From Halosolutus halophilus (lineage in GTDB: Archaea; Halobacteriota; Halobacteria; Halobacteriales; Natrialbaceae): a stretch of DNA of 64,000 bases. Below the pieces are notes generated by a model, which saw only the letters and a list, made by a program, of their open reading frames with translations, was not told the origin of the DNA and searched no databases. Where the stretch lies: assembly GCF_022869805.1 (NCBI RefSeq), contig NZ_CP094974.1:806001-870000 (forward strand), in the 5' to 3' direction. Below, piece by piece: positions 1-7,086 of this stretch. The position numbers and the translations under genes are program-made. Numbering within the stretch: position 1 is the first letter of the stretch; each line of letters opens with the position of its first letter.

Positions 1-311
1 GCTGTACGCTGCTATCGATCCAAAACGAACGAATTTCGCCATGCCAGTCTGTTTTCGACGCGGAACGAAGGAGTTACCTCGATCTTTCTCTCCGCACTCA
101 TCGATTCCGGGTCATGGCTCAAAGCAGCACTCTATCGACACGGACTCCGATTTCGACATGAAAAACACGGAAATCGGAACGCTATCGAACATCTCTTCCA
201 AAAGATACCACGTCGTATCTCTCAATTTGGAAACTACTTCAGAAATGCCGATCCAACAACCGCTGAAACATGGTTGCAGAGCTACGCATACTGCTGGAAC
301 CAACTCATCTG
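1..311 (+). pseudogene. IS6-family transposase remnant (C-terminal part)
   Basis: The window opens inside this remnant. One frame begins with LYAAIDP, as in the catalytic core of haloarchaeal IS6-type DDE transposases. After a frameshift near position 90 another frame reads HGNRNAIEH and ends WLQSYAYCWNQLI before a stop at 309-311, the usual C-terminus of that family. The frame break shows it is dead. Solo IS6-like ends (GGCTCTGTTGAAATCC type) elsewhere in the window fit past activity of this family. Family call rests on remembered motif similarity. Confidence 0.7.
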
Positions 312-315
312 AACA

Positions 316-654
316 ATGCCTCGTAGTACCACAACGTTCATTCCGGTTGGGCAAGCCCCTCACTACGTGCAGATCAGCGTCATCGGGAGCGGCTACGTGG
401 AGACGACGATCGCGGCCTGTGTCGCGGAGGTTGGGCACGAGGTGACCGCGATTGACATCGACCCGGGGTACGTCGAGAACCCGATCCCCGAGGCCGTCTA
501 CGTCCACGATACGTGTGCCGATACGTCGGCGTTCGAAGCCGCGACCGGCTGGGCACCCGCGATCGACTTCGAAGAAGGACTTCGACGCGTCTGTGCACAG
601 TACACTGACGCCACAGCGGAGACAGAAGCCGCGGCAGAGTCGTCGTCCCAGTAA
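316..654 (+). pseudogene. Chimeric remnant of nucleotide-sugar dehydrogenase and epimerase
   Basis: The open frame is intact (112 codons) but joins two unrelated scraps. Residues about 17-48 (ISVIGSGYVETTIAACVAEV) are the N-terminal NAD-binding fold of a UDP-glucose/GDP-mannose dehydrogenase. Residues about 60-98 (DTSAFEAATGWAPAIDFEEG) match the C-terminus of a GalE-type NAD-dependent epimerase. Neither domain is complete, so function is unlikely. It lies directly behind an IS remnant, which fits a deletion join. Similar sugar-nucleotide scraps occur at 11252, 18734 and 19258, suggesting debris of a lost surface-glycan locus. Confidence 0.65.
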
Positions 655-772
655 TCCGAGCAGCGCACGTTCTCCGGACTGCTTTGCGTGGGCACGTGCT
701 GTGGCTCTCAGCCGGTGAATTCAGCCTCGAAAGGAGGGCGATCCATGGCGGCCCAGAAAACGACACCACGGG

Positions 773-840
773 CTTTGTTGAAAGCTCATCCTTCAGATGT
801 GTTTTTGACTGAAACAACTGTTATGTAGATGTGCGAATGG
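773..840 (+). repeat. Solo IS6-like terminus plus R-element-like 3' end
   Basis: The sequence starts GGCTTTGTTGAAA and continues through a block also seen inverted at 4490-4556 and 2214-2277, ending with ACTGTTATGTAGATGTGCGAA, which resembles the 3' end of the R-element. GGCTCTGTTGAAATCC-type sequence resembles IS6-family terminal repeats. No transposase is attached on this side. Confidence 0.5.
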
Positions 841-931
841 AACATAGGTTGACGATTTTCAAACTCGAATTCAGTATCTCGATATAGTTGAAAACAGAAT
901 ATTTACGTCGACAATATTTTGATGTAGTCGT

Positions 932-1099
932 ATGTCCGATCGCACCGATCGATTACTCGCCGTGCTTGTCGTGCTGGTGGCATTGTTGGTCCTGTCCGCA
1001 CCGAATCTAACCGGAAATGATCTGGGGCTGATCATACCAAATCTGATCGCAATTTTCGCTCTACTGTATGGACTGATCGCACTGGTGAGAACGTCCTGA
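932..1099 (+). CDS. Very small two-helix membrane protein (55 aa)
   Basis: An ATG at 932 opens a 55-residue frame ending TGA at 1097-1099. After a short charged start (MSDRTDRL) there are two hydrophobic stretches, roughly residues 8-24 and 33-51, separated by a short polar loop. It is too small for most gene callers. Similar tiny two-helix proteins recur in this window (17724, 18247, 34110, 51935), each alone between repeats. Function unknown. Confidence 0.5.
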   Translation: MSDRTDRLLAVLVVLVALLVLSAPNLTGNDLGLIIPNLIAIFALLYGLIALVRTS

Positions 1100-1162
1100 C
1101 GAACCTATCCAAATTGATACGTCTGCGCCCTATACGTAACACGGCCACCGGGAACCTATCAT

Positions 1163-1178
1163 GACTGGAGGATTTCAA
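1163..1178 (-). repeat. Solo IS6-like terminus
   Basis: The reverse complement of GGCTCTGTTGAAATCC sits here directly against the broken DDE transposase that follows. Related copies lie near 773, 2277, 4556, 12837 and 37832. Confidence 0.45.
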
Positions 1179-1180
1179 CA

Positions 1181-1495
1181 GAGCCGATCAAGCGCAATCC
1201 CGGGGCGATTGACATTCTTCTCGGTGACAAAGGATATGACGACCAGAAAATCAGACTACTTGCTCGTCAATACGAGGTTCGTCCCCTGATCAAGCATCGT
1301 GAGTTCACGACGCTTCATAAGGTACGGAACGCACGCTTAGACGCTGATCTCTACGGACAGCGGAGTCAATCAGAGACAGTCAACTCAACGCTCAAGCGGA
1401 AATCCGGCGCGTTCGTTCGCTCACGATGATGGTGGAAGCAGTTCCGTGAACTCACCATCGCTTGTCTCATCCATGATATCGACCGATCACTCTGA
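1181..1495 (+). pseudogene. DDE transposase remnant (IS5/IS4-type, C-terminal third)
   Basis: The frame 1181-1495 encodes a typical C-terminal transposase part: LLGDKGYDDQKIR, RPLIKHREF, then RSQSETVNSTLKRK with the late catalytic Glu, ending FRELTIACLIHDIDRSL. It lacks its N-terminal two thirds and has an in-frame TGA at 1427-1429, so it is non-functional. Its left edge abuts a solo IS6-like end, suggesting one element interrupted or deleted into the other. Confidence 0.75.
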
Positions 1496-1545
1496 ACGGT
1501 CAGTACAGGCGTCGAAGTTAACAACCCAAGTTGAACGAGTTTCTC

Positions 1546-2154
1546 CTATTCGTCTGACCGAGGGGCAATCCGGATGAAGTCTGCCGCGACACTCTCGTCT
1601 GAGGAAACTGATTCGTGCGAGACTGGCTGAGCAGGTGTCCCGACATCCTTGACCGGCTCAGAAAGCACGGTGATGAGGTATCCGGTGTCGGAAAAGACAT
1701 CGGACTCCGAATTCACGTGGAGTAACACGTTTCTCTGGTTATCTCGGTGTTGCAGATCAGCAGTGATACCGATATCCGATCCCGTGGGTCGGTTCACTGG
1801 AGTGGGACTGGAACTCGACTCTCCGTCTTCCCGAGGAGACTGTCGCGTCGACGTACGGTTGGCTTCATCATCGGGCGCCGCGACCGGAATCTCGGTAAGT
1901 TGCGATTCTTCGCTGCTGTCTAATTGTGCAACTCCGTCGATTGAGAGGTCGTCAGGGACGCTTGCAGTCGTTGAACACCAGTATGCGAGACTCACGTGCT
2001 CATCTCGCTTGTTTCGCGCGTAAAGTGGGACGCGATCAGGGAGAGCAGAGCCAGCCCTACCCACGAGTCCGGCACAGCCCGCTAAACTCCCGGTGAGGAC
2101 AACACCGGAAGTTCTGAGGAGACCCCGCCGGCTGAATCCACTCATGTTTCTCAT
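1546..2154 (-). CDS. Tat-exported lipoprotein of unknown function (202 aa)
   Basis: The N-terminus has a twin-arginine motif (SRRGLLRTSG), a hydrophobic stretch and a lipobox (SLAGC, Cys about 27), so the protein should be exported folded and lipid-anchored outside the cell. The mature part is acidic and Ser/Thr-rich with a low-complexity linker around residues 97-125 and no domain I recognise. The short beta-rich segments suggest a small surface-exposed fold. An alternative start is the Met at residue 4. No partner gene shares its strand. Confidence 0.8.
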   Translation of the reverse strand: MRNMSGFSRRGLLRTSGVVLTGSLAGCAGLVGRAGSALPDRVPLYARNKRDEHVSLAYWCSTTASVPDDLSIDGVAQLDSSEESQLTEIPVAAPDDEANRTSTRQSPREDGESSSSPTPVNRPTGSDIGITADLQHRDNQRNVLLHVNSESDVFSDTGYLITVLSEPVKDVGTPAQPVSHESVSSDESVAADFIRIAPRSDE

Positions 2155-2213
2155 GTTCTATTGAGGCTGCAAGTATATTCTGTAAACGTAGTATCCAAAA
2201 TTGCTATAATTCG

Positions 2214-2277
2214 CCCTCTTCAACGACTGGCTGTTTCATACTGTGTGGTGTCTGAAGAATAGAATTTCAACAGAGCC
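2214..2277 (-). repeat. Solo IS6-like terminus
   Basis: The inverse strand reads GGCTCTGTTGAAATTCTATT and runs on through TTCAGA and GAAACAGCC blocks shared with 4490-4556 and 773-840. It lies in the upstream gap of the lipoprotein at 1546-2154. Confidence 0.5.
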
Positions 2278-2318
2278 GTAGATTCGTAATCAGTGGAATC
2301 CTGCGGCCGCCAATCGTG

Positions 2319-2612
2319 TCATTCGTCCGCTGAGACCGGTTCGCCGTCTTCCATCCGCCATTCGAGTTCGACTTCTAACTCAGCCTCGTCGTCGGTAACC
2401 TCGTACTCGACTTCCAGTTCGAAGTGCTCTGGAACCGCGACTGTGAAACCGTTGTCTCCTTCGATGTCGATTGTCCCGTTCTCCACACCATCGGCGACTT
2501 CGCGGAGGATCCTCGCACCGTCTGCCCGACTCATCACTTGCTCACCTTCACGTTCCGTCTCATCGTCTGCTGATTCCGCTTCGGTCTTGGATTCTTCGTC
2601 GTCGTTTCCCAT
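2319..2612 (-). CDS. Amphi-Trp domain-containing protein (97 aa)
   Basis: A highly acidic 97-residue protein. After a charged disordered head, residues about 27-60 (MSRADGARILREVADGVENG) match the start of the amphi-Trp domain found widely in haloarchaea, followed by an alternating beta pattern (FELEVEYEV, AELEVELEW) ending in the conserved Glu-Trp. The molecular role of the family is not established. Met 27 is an alternative start. It is a single gene flanked by a solo IS end and an R-element. Confidence 0.75.
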   Translation of the reverse strand: MGNDDEESKTEAESADDETEREGEQVMSRADGARILREVADGVENGTIDIEGDNGFTVAVPEHFELEVEYEVTDDEAELEVELEWRMEDGEPVSADE

Positions 2613-2742
2613 ACCGAACGTGCAACGGCTGTCAATAAAATATCTCGGCCTTCATATCTGCACAACCTGATCGGTGGTGGTCACCACTTCTATCGGAGCA
2701 CCATCGGAAGGATCCTTACTGTCTCAAGTGGTAAGTCTATCT

Positions 2743-2938
2743 CCTGTACTGAGCGATCACCACCGTCGGAAATCAAGCCGAATCTCATGCGACGTTCGCG
2801 CCTTCTATTCAGCAGCCCCTGGCCGAACTACCGACCTGCTGTCAGGAACGGAATGCGAGATACAGAGGATGAGTTCAGCACATGACTTTCGTTTGTTTCA
2901 CGCTGAAGTCACTGAACCGACTGCTCAGTAGACGTGCA
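2743..2938 (+). repeat. R-element copy 1 (full length)
   Basis: Full copy of the dispersed ~200 bp intergenic repeat. It starts CCTGTACTGAGCGATCACC, has the central TTCAGCAG, CTGCTGTCAG and GATACAGAGGATGAGTTCAGC blocks, and ends CTCAGTAGACGTGC. Terminal boxes ACTGAGC and GCTCAGT are inverted relatives. Open frames inside it are stops-by-chance. Confidence 0.85.
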
Positions 2939-2978
2939 TACTTATCGTGAGAAACGCTCTCTGGAATTCAACCCAAAG

Positions 2979-2990
2979 GCTCTTATCATA
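2979..2990 (+). promoter_or_regulatory. Archaeal TATA box upstream of the 3011 lipoprotein gene
   Basis: The AT-rich CTTATCATA lies about 25 bp before the ATG at 3011, the spacing expected for a leaderless haloarchaeal transcript. Confidence 0.45.
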
Positions 2991-3010
2991 GGTATTATTA
3001 GTTACTGAAC

Positions 3011-3456
3011 ATGTCTGGTATGCCCTCCCGCCGCACTATTCTCAGCCTGATAACGGTGAGTGGAATCGGAGGGATTGCCGGGTGTAGCGATGTGATTAAC
3101 TCAGAGAAACCTGCACACACTGTGAGTGTCTACTTGCATAATCGAAATGCTGTCCGTGATGTCACCGTCACGGTCAAAGAGGATATGGAGCGGTTGTGTT
3201 CGAACGGGATTACTCCCTTTCCGACGACAATGAAGCACATGAGGACGCAACGTTCCCCGAGTCAACCAATCCACATACCGTCGTCGTGACTGTCGATGGA
3301 AAACAGTTCAAACAGCCGTGGCCGGAATTCAACGACCCGAACAATCAGTGTTCCAAAGGGAATTGGGAAGGTATCGAAGTCTGGATTAAAGGTGCTCCGA
3401 GGGAATCCCCGACTGTTCTTTTAACAGGCAATTGCCAACATGTTACGATTGAATAA
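3011..3456 (+). pseudogene. Frameshifted Tat lipoprotein gene
   Basis: The first frame (from ATG 3011) encodes a twin-arginine lipoprotein signal: SRRTILSLITVSGIGGIAGC, then a beta-rich start (HTVSVYLHNRNAVRDVTVTVK). The coherent protein continues in the next frame, from about 3186, as VFERDYSLSDDNEAHEDATF through HTVVVTVDGKQF to GNCQHVTIE, stopping at 3456. The two halves together make a plausible ~148-residue haloarchaeal lipoprotein. One indel near 3180-3190 breaks it: a true mutation, or a sequencing error. Confidence 0.7.
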
Positions 3457-3511
3457 TGATGGCATCTATCAAAAGAACAAACACCACTTCTGAACGTTGT
3501 TCTATACACGC

Positions 3512-3708
3512 CCTATACTGAGCGATCACCACTTTCGTAGACCGAACCGGATCTCGTACCACATTCGCGCCCTTTATTCAGCAGACGAGATCAGAATTAA
3601 CGAGGAGTTGACAAGAGCGGCGTGCTGAATAGAGAGGGTATATGCAGCAGAACGACTCCGTTTATTTCGCGCCGAAAGCGGTGCATCACCCGCTCACTAA
3701 ACGTACGA
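3512..3708 (+). repeat. R-element copy 2 (full length)
   Basis: Begins CCTATACTGAGCGATCACC, contains TTTATTCAGCAG and GCGTGCTGAATAGAGAGG, and ends GCTCACTAAACGTACGAA. It fills the gap between the frameshifted lipoprotein gene and the terminator of the next, opposing gene. Confidence 0.8.
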
Positions 3709-3715
3709 ATCTAAC

Positions 3716-3739
3716 CCTGCCGCCAGCCTCGCAGGCGGT
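3716..3739. terminator. Hairpin at the 3' end of the DUF5789-like gene
   Basis: CCGCC and GGCGG arms flank an 8-nt loop directly behind the stop codon of the minus-strand gene at 3740. The AT-richer flank fits a possible transcription stop for either strand. Confidence 0.35.
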
Positions 3740-4084
3740 TTAGAACGACTCTTGGTGGCGCAGACCCTCCTGATCGGGTGCACCTTCGTCCTGGCGGTCC
3801 TCGCCGGGGGCGGGCGGCGTTCGGTCGCTGTAGTTCTTGCGTCCGATCGCCTCGTCGCCGACCATGTTCATGATCGTCTGTTTGACCTCCATCTCGGAGT
3901 CGTAGATGCCCTGATTGAGCGGTTCGAGGAGGTCGGCGAACGTCGCCCGTCCGTTGCCGAACTCGAGTTCGTGATCCCTGTAGGCCTCGAGCAGGTCCTC
4001 CTTGCTCGCCGGGTACTCGTGAGTTTCGAGCTTCTCATGGAGGTCGCCCAGATCGACGCCTTGCTCGCGGCTGCGGTCGCTCAT
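3740..4084 (-). CDS. DUF5789-like small acidic protein (114 aa)
   Basis: Starting at the Met encoded at 4084 (MSDRSREQGVDLGDLHEKLE) the protein has a compact helical domain of about 80 residues with the pattern HEYPASKEDLLEAYRDHELEF and VKQTIMNMVGDEAIGRKNYSDR, typical of haloarchaeal DUF5789/DUF2795-like proteins, then a charged disordered tail. An upstream in-frame Met (4153) would add basic, unhomologous residues, so I reject it. No function is established. It converges on an R-element and a hairpin. Confidence 0.75.
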   Translation of the reverse strand: MSDRSREQGVDLGDLHEKLETHEYPASKEDLLEAYRDHELEFGNGRATFADLLEPLNQGIYDSEMEVKQTIMNMVGDEAIGRKNYSDRTPPAPGEDRQDEGAPDQEGLRHQESF

Positions 4085-4370
4085 GGGTAGATGGTTGACG
4101 TTCGATGGAATACAATCCCACCTTGCAAGTGCGCACCGACGCGAACGATACAAGACGCGTCCTCACGTTCCAGTGATCGTTCTGTCTGGAATGAGTGAAA
4201 ACTTCATCGAATCCCGTGATCTCAATGAAGATGCTAACGAAGATGGAATCCTCGAAAACCGGTTGATCCCGGCGAGTTCGTCGAGGTAATTCGGCCATTC
4301 GAGAAGTTCCGGTTTGCAGTTATGATAGAGGACTGATGGCGACCGATTCAATGGTAACCCCTTCCCTTCC
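4085..4370. other. Gap with no supported gene
   Basis: Short overlapping frames on both strands are not convincing. I see no repeat copy or RNA signature before the R-element fragment at 4371. Confidence 0.4.
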
Positions 4371-4447
4371 TCTGTACTAAGCGATTCGGCCCGTCACAAT
4401 TTCTGTGGAGTACCGTGCGACATTCGCGCTATGGATTCAGCACGGCT
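4371..4447 (+). repeat. R-element copy 3 (5' part only)
   Basis: TCTGTACTAAGCGATTC followed by GTGCGACATTCGCGC and GGATTCAGCACG marks the 5' half. The 3' half is missing and a solo IS6-like end follows. Confidence 0.6.
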
Positions 4448-4489
4448 CTATCAACATCTATATTTCCTGATGAAAGCATTCACGTTAGG

Positions 4490-4556
4490 TTTGCAGATCT
4501 ACGTAACAGCTGTTTCAGACAAGATTGTATCTGAAGAATAGGATCTCAACAGAGCC
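4490..4556 (-). repeat. Solo IS6-like terminus with R-like flank
   Basis: On the minus strand this reads GGCTCTGTTGAGATCC, then blocks shared with 773-840 including CTGAAACAGCTGTTACGTAG. It sits just upstream of the beta-propeller gene and may affect its promoter. Confidence 0.5.
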
Positions 4557-4617
4557 GCGCCTCGCTATTATCGTCGCTAACGAAGACTTATGGTCAATCG
4601 ATTGGAACGTAGGGGCG

Positions 4618-5922
4618 ATGCGACCACCCCATGGGAGATCACGCACCACCGACCCGACCGGAGACGGTGCGACGACCCCCTCGTCGCCTGCGACTGTGCG
4701 AGGGACGACCCGACGGCGCATGCTGCTGACCGCGGGCGCCGGCATCGCGTCGATCGCCGGTGTCCGCTCGACGCAGGCGACACAGACCACCGGATGTGAC
4801 GAACGGTGGCACTTCGAAACCGGTGAACACGTTCACTCGTCACCGACGGTCGTCGACGGCACCGTCTTCGTCGGGAGTGGGGACAATAACCTGTACGCGG
4901 TGGACGCCGAAACGGGTGACGAACAGTGGCACTTCGAAACTGATGGCCCCGTCGGCCACGTCCGATCGTCACCGACGGTCGTTGACGGTACCGTCTTCGT
5001 CGGGAGTTATGACGACAACCTGTACGCAGTGGATGCCGAGACGGGCGACGAACAGTGGCATTTCGAAACCGGCGCCAGTATAAGCTCGTCGCCAACGGTC
5101 GTCGACGGTACCGTCTTCGTCGGGAGTTCTGACCACAACCTGTACGCAGTGGATGCCGAGACTGGTGACGAACAGTGGCATTTCGAAACCGGTGCCAGGA
5201 TACTCTCGTCGCCGATGGTGGTCGGCGGCACTGTCTTCGTTGGGAGTAATGACAACCACCTCTACGCAGTGGAGGCGGAGACGGGCAACGAACAGTGGCA
5301 CTTCGAAACCGGTGGCGATATTCCCTCCTCGCCGACAGTGGCCGAGGAAACCGTCTTCGTTGGGAGTATGGATAACAACTTGTACGCAGTGGACGTCGCA
5401 ACGGGTGACGAGCAGTGGCGCTTCGAAACCGGTGACGAGGTCTTCTCGTCGCCGACGGTGGTTGATGGGACCGCCTTCGTCGGGAGTGAGGACTACAACC
5501 TGTACGCAGTGGACGCCAAGACGGGTGAGAAACGGTGGCGCTTCGAAACCAGTGACCACGTTGTCTCGTCACCGACGGTGGCCGACAGCACGGTCTTCGT
5601 CGGGAGTCTGGACAACCACCTCTACGCAGTGGGCGCCGCAACGGGCGACGAGCAGTGGCGATTCAGAACCGGTGACCCGGTCTTCTCGTCGCCGACGGTG
5701 GTTGACGGCACTGTTTTCGTCGGAAGCTGGGACAATAACCTGTACGCAGTCGAGACAGGGGTCGCCGGATCGCGCGTTTGCCATGGGCAGTACACCACTC
5801 CGAGCGCTGACGACAGTATGTGGGGGGTTGCCGATGAGGTGCCGGGCTTCGGTGTTCCGGGTGCACTCACCGCCCTCGGCGGCGTGGCCTACCTGCTGAA
5901 CCGGCGACGTACCGACGAGTGA
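4618..5922 (+). CDS. Tat-exported PQQ-type beta-propeller protein with eight tandem blades and PGF-CTERM tail
   Basis: From ATG 4618 the 434-aa product has a Tat motif (TTRRRMLLTAGAG) and no lipobox Cys. Eight near-identical ~40-residue repeats follow (residues about 62-380), each with SSPTVVDGTVFVGS, NLYAVDAETGD and EQWHFETG: the PQQ/PQQ-like beta-propeller blade. The C-terminus VPGFGVPGALTALGG, a hydrophobic helix and NRRR form a PGF-CTERM signal for archaeosortase processing and lipid anchoring. The blades repeat at DNA level with a 120-bp period (4801-5755), so recent expansion or gene conversion is likely. No catalytic motif is seen; a binding or scaffolding role at the surface is inferred. 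The Met at 4525 is in repeat sequence and rejected. Confidence 0.85.
   Translation: MRPPHGRSRTTDPTGDGATTPSSPATVRGTTRRRMLLTAGAGIASIAGVRSTQATQTTGCDERWHFETGEHVHSSPTVVDGTVFVGSGDNNLYAVDAETGDEQWHFETDGPVGHVRSSPTVVDGTVFVGSYDDNLYAVDAETGDEQWHFETGASISSSPTVVDGTVFVGSSDHNLYAVDAETGDEQWHFETGARILSSPMVVGGTVFVGSNDNHLYAVEAETGNEQWHFETGGDIPSSPTVAEETVFVGSMDNNLYAVDVATGDEQWRFETGDEVFSSPTVVDGTAFVGSEDYNLYAVDAKTGEKRWRFETSDHVVSSPTVADSTVFVGSLDNHLYAVGAATGDEQWRFRTGDPVFSSPTVVDGTVFVGSWDNNLYAVETGVAGSRVCHGQYTTPSADDSMWGVADEVPGFGVPGALTALGGVAYLLNRRRTDE
4801..5755 (+). repeat. Eight 120-bp tandem repeats inside the beta-propeller gene
   Basis: Units recur every ~120 bp (the second about 6 bp longer), with shared blocks such as GTCTTCGTCGGGAGT and CTGTACGCAGTGGA. 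Similarity persists at silent sites, unlike the diverged blades of the propellers at 7087, 26805, 44539 and 52339. Confidence 0.85.
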
Positions 5923-5983
5923 CTGTACGCACAGCGCTTCGCAGTCCAGAGCGTGCAGCGAGAAGGTGAGATGGTCTAAATAG

Positions 5984-6043
5984 CTATACTGAGCAATTCG
6001 ACCCGTTCCGATTCCGATTGAGTCCGTGCTGAATATGCGCCCT
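5984..6043 (+). repeat. R-element copy 4 (5' part, interrupted by IS remnant)
   Basis: CTATACTGAGCAATTCG through GAATATGCGCCCT is the R-element 5' module. It stops where the ISH1-like terminal repeat GGGCCTTGTTTAGACGC begins. The complete IS at 41025 entered another copy at the same place. Confidence 0.65.
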
Positions 6044-6370
6044 GGGCCTTGTTTAGACGCGTGAAATCAGTGGTGTTAGAGCCTCACAGCTTGCTCGATG
6101 TTTCTGACGGCGGTCTTTAGGACGAGTTCTATGAACTGGCCAAACCACGTTCTCGCCGCAACATCTCGTCGAACCGATGTTTCAGTGCGAAGAAGATCGC
6201 GTCGACGATCGAGCGGCGGTGATAGACGTTCTCGTCGTGGTGAGCGTTGTACGCTTTGTCGAGTCCATAGAACGCACGATGTTTGATTACCGGGCGGATG
6301 CCAGCGTCCCTGAGTTCGTGCCACGGCGCGTCCCAGTCGTAGCTTTTGTCGGCGGTAATGTGTTGGGATG
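6044..6370 (-). pseudogene. Truncated ISH1-like (IS5 family) element
   Basis: The left terminal repeat GGGCCTTGTTTAGACGC at 6044 is followed on the minus strand by the end of a transposase (ARTWFGQFIELVLKTAVRNIEQ, stop at 6076). Further inside, in another frame, are VIKHRAFYGLDKAYNAH and RSIVDAIFFALKHRF, matching the intact copy at 41057-41908. Frameshift and loss of the N-terminal two thirds and right end make it a dead fragment. Confidence 0.75.
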
Positions 6371-6402
6371 GATTTTTGACGGTTTACTTGTAACGAATCT
6401 AT

Positions 6403-6606
6403 ATGAGTGGTCTCCATCTCGTAGTTGGTGGGCTGGTCGGCACAATAATTGGTTCCATGTTTGGGACTGTTGGGGCATTCTTCGGACTCCTCGTCGGTCT
6501 ATTTATCGGGGCGTACTTTTGGGAGGATTCGTCAAATGAGAATCAGCGCGTAGCAGAACTCGAACAGCGTGTGAACGAACTGGAAGGGGAATTAGAAGAC
6601 GAGTGA
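6403..6606 (+). CDS. Small glycine-zipper membrane protein with C-terminal coiled coil (67 aa)
   Basis: Starts at ATG 6403, about 30 bp after the IS remnant. Residues about 5-40 form one or two Gly-rich hydrophobic helices (GGLVGTIIGSMFG, GLLVGLFIGAYF). The tail from residue 43 is a charged heptad-like helix (RVAELEQRVNELEGELED). The organisation suggests a small oligomeric membrane protein. No family recognised and no partner gene. An R-element follows within 50 bp. Confidence 0.65.
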   Translation: MSGLHLVVGGLVGTIIGSMFGTVGAFFGLLVGLFIGAYFWEDSSNENQRVAELEQRVNELEGELEDE

Positions 6607-6653
6607 CACTGTTTTTGGGTGTGACGGTTGCTAATCGGTACGCTACCTCGTCG

Positions 6654-6850
6654 GCCTGTCCTGAGCGATCATCACTTTCGTAGATCGGTCACGATTTCGT
6701 GCCGCATTCGCGCTCGCTATTCAGCAGACGAGATCAGAACTGACGAGTCGTTGGCAAGAGCGGCGTGCTGAATAGAGAGGATGAGTTCAGCAGCTTGTAC
6801 CGACTTCGGACGTCATATTGGTCCGGCCGGCCCCTGATGAGTAGTCGCGG
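6654..6850 (+). repeat. R-element copy 5
   Basis: Starts GCCTGTCCTGAGCGATC, contains TATTCAGCAGACGAG and GCGTGCTGAATAGAGAGG ATGAGTTCAGCAG; the 3' part is diverged but ends TGAGTAGTCGC. The middle resembles copy 2 more than other copies. Confidence 0.75.
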
Positions 6851-6923
6851 CTAGCAGGATCAAATACTGGGGTTATCGTGCTGACTTGTCCGATGGCTAC
6901 CATTGTTGGGTAAGAAAACACCA

Positions 6924-7054
6924 TCACTGAGGTGAAAATATACGGCTACGGTTTATTTGAGGATCTGAGGAGCGAGAAGTGCGCATCCAACTCGCCCAGT
7001 ACAACGGTAGACGTACTGGGTTTGAACAGAAAATAGCTATTTTACCTCACTGAA
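6924..7054. repeat. Inverted-repeat pair upstream of the 7087 gene
   Basis: TCACTGAGGTGAAAATA (6924-6940) and TATTTTACCTCACTGA (7039-7054) are inverted copies differing by one substitution and one indel, spaced about 100 bp. Either a small MITE or a regulatory dyad; no clear target duplication seen. Confidence 0.45.
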
Positions 7055-7086
7055 GACACTTATGCTATCGGTGATTCCATGCGATT

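Noticed and set aside
2674-2931. Open frames inside R-element copies (also within copies 7, 13, 14, 24, 32, 34) with similar peptides such as VRNGVLTTE
   Set aside because: They are similar only because the DNA repeats; frames are interrupted by stops in other copies and no copy keeps a full frame, so they are not genes.
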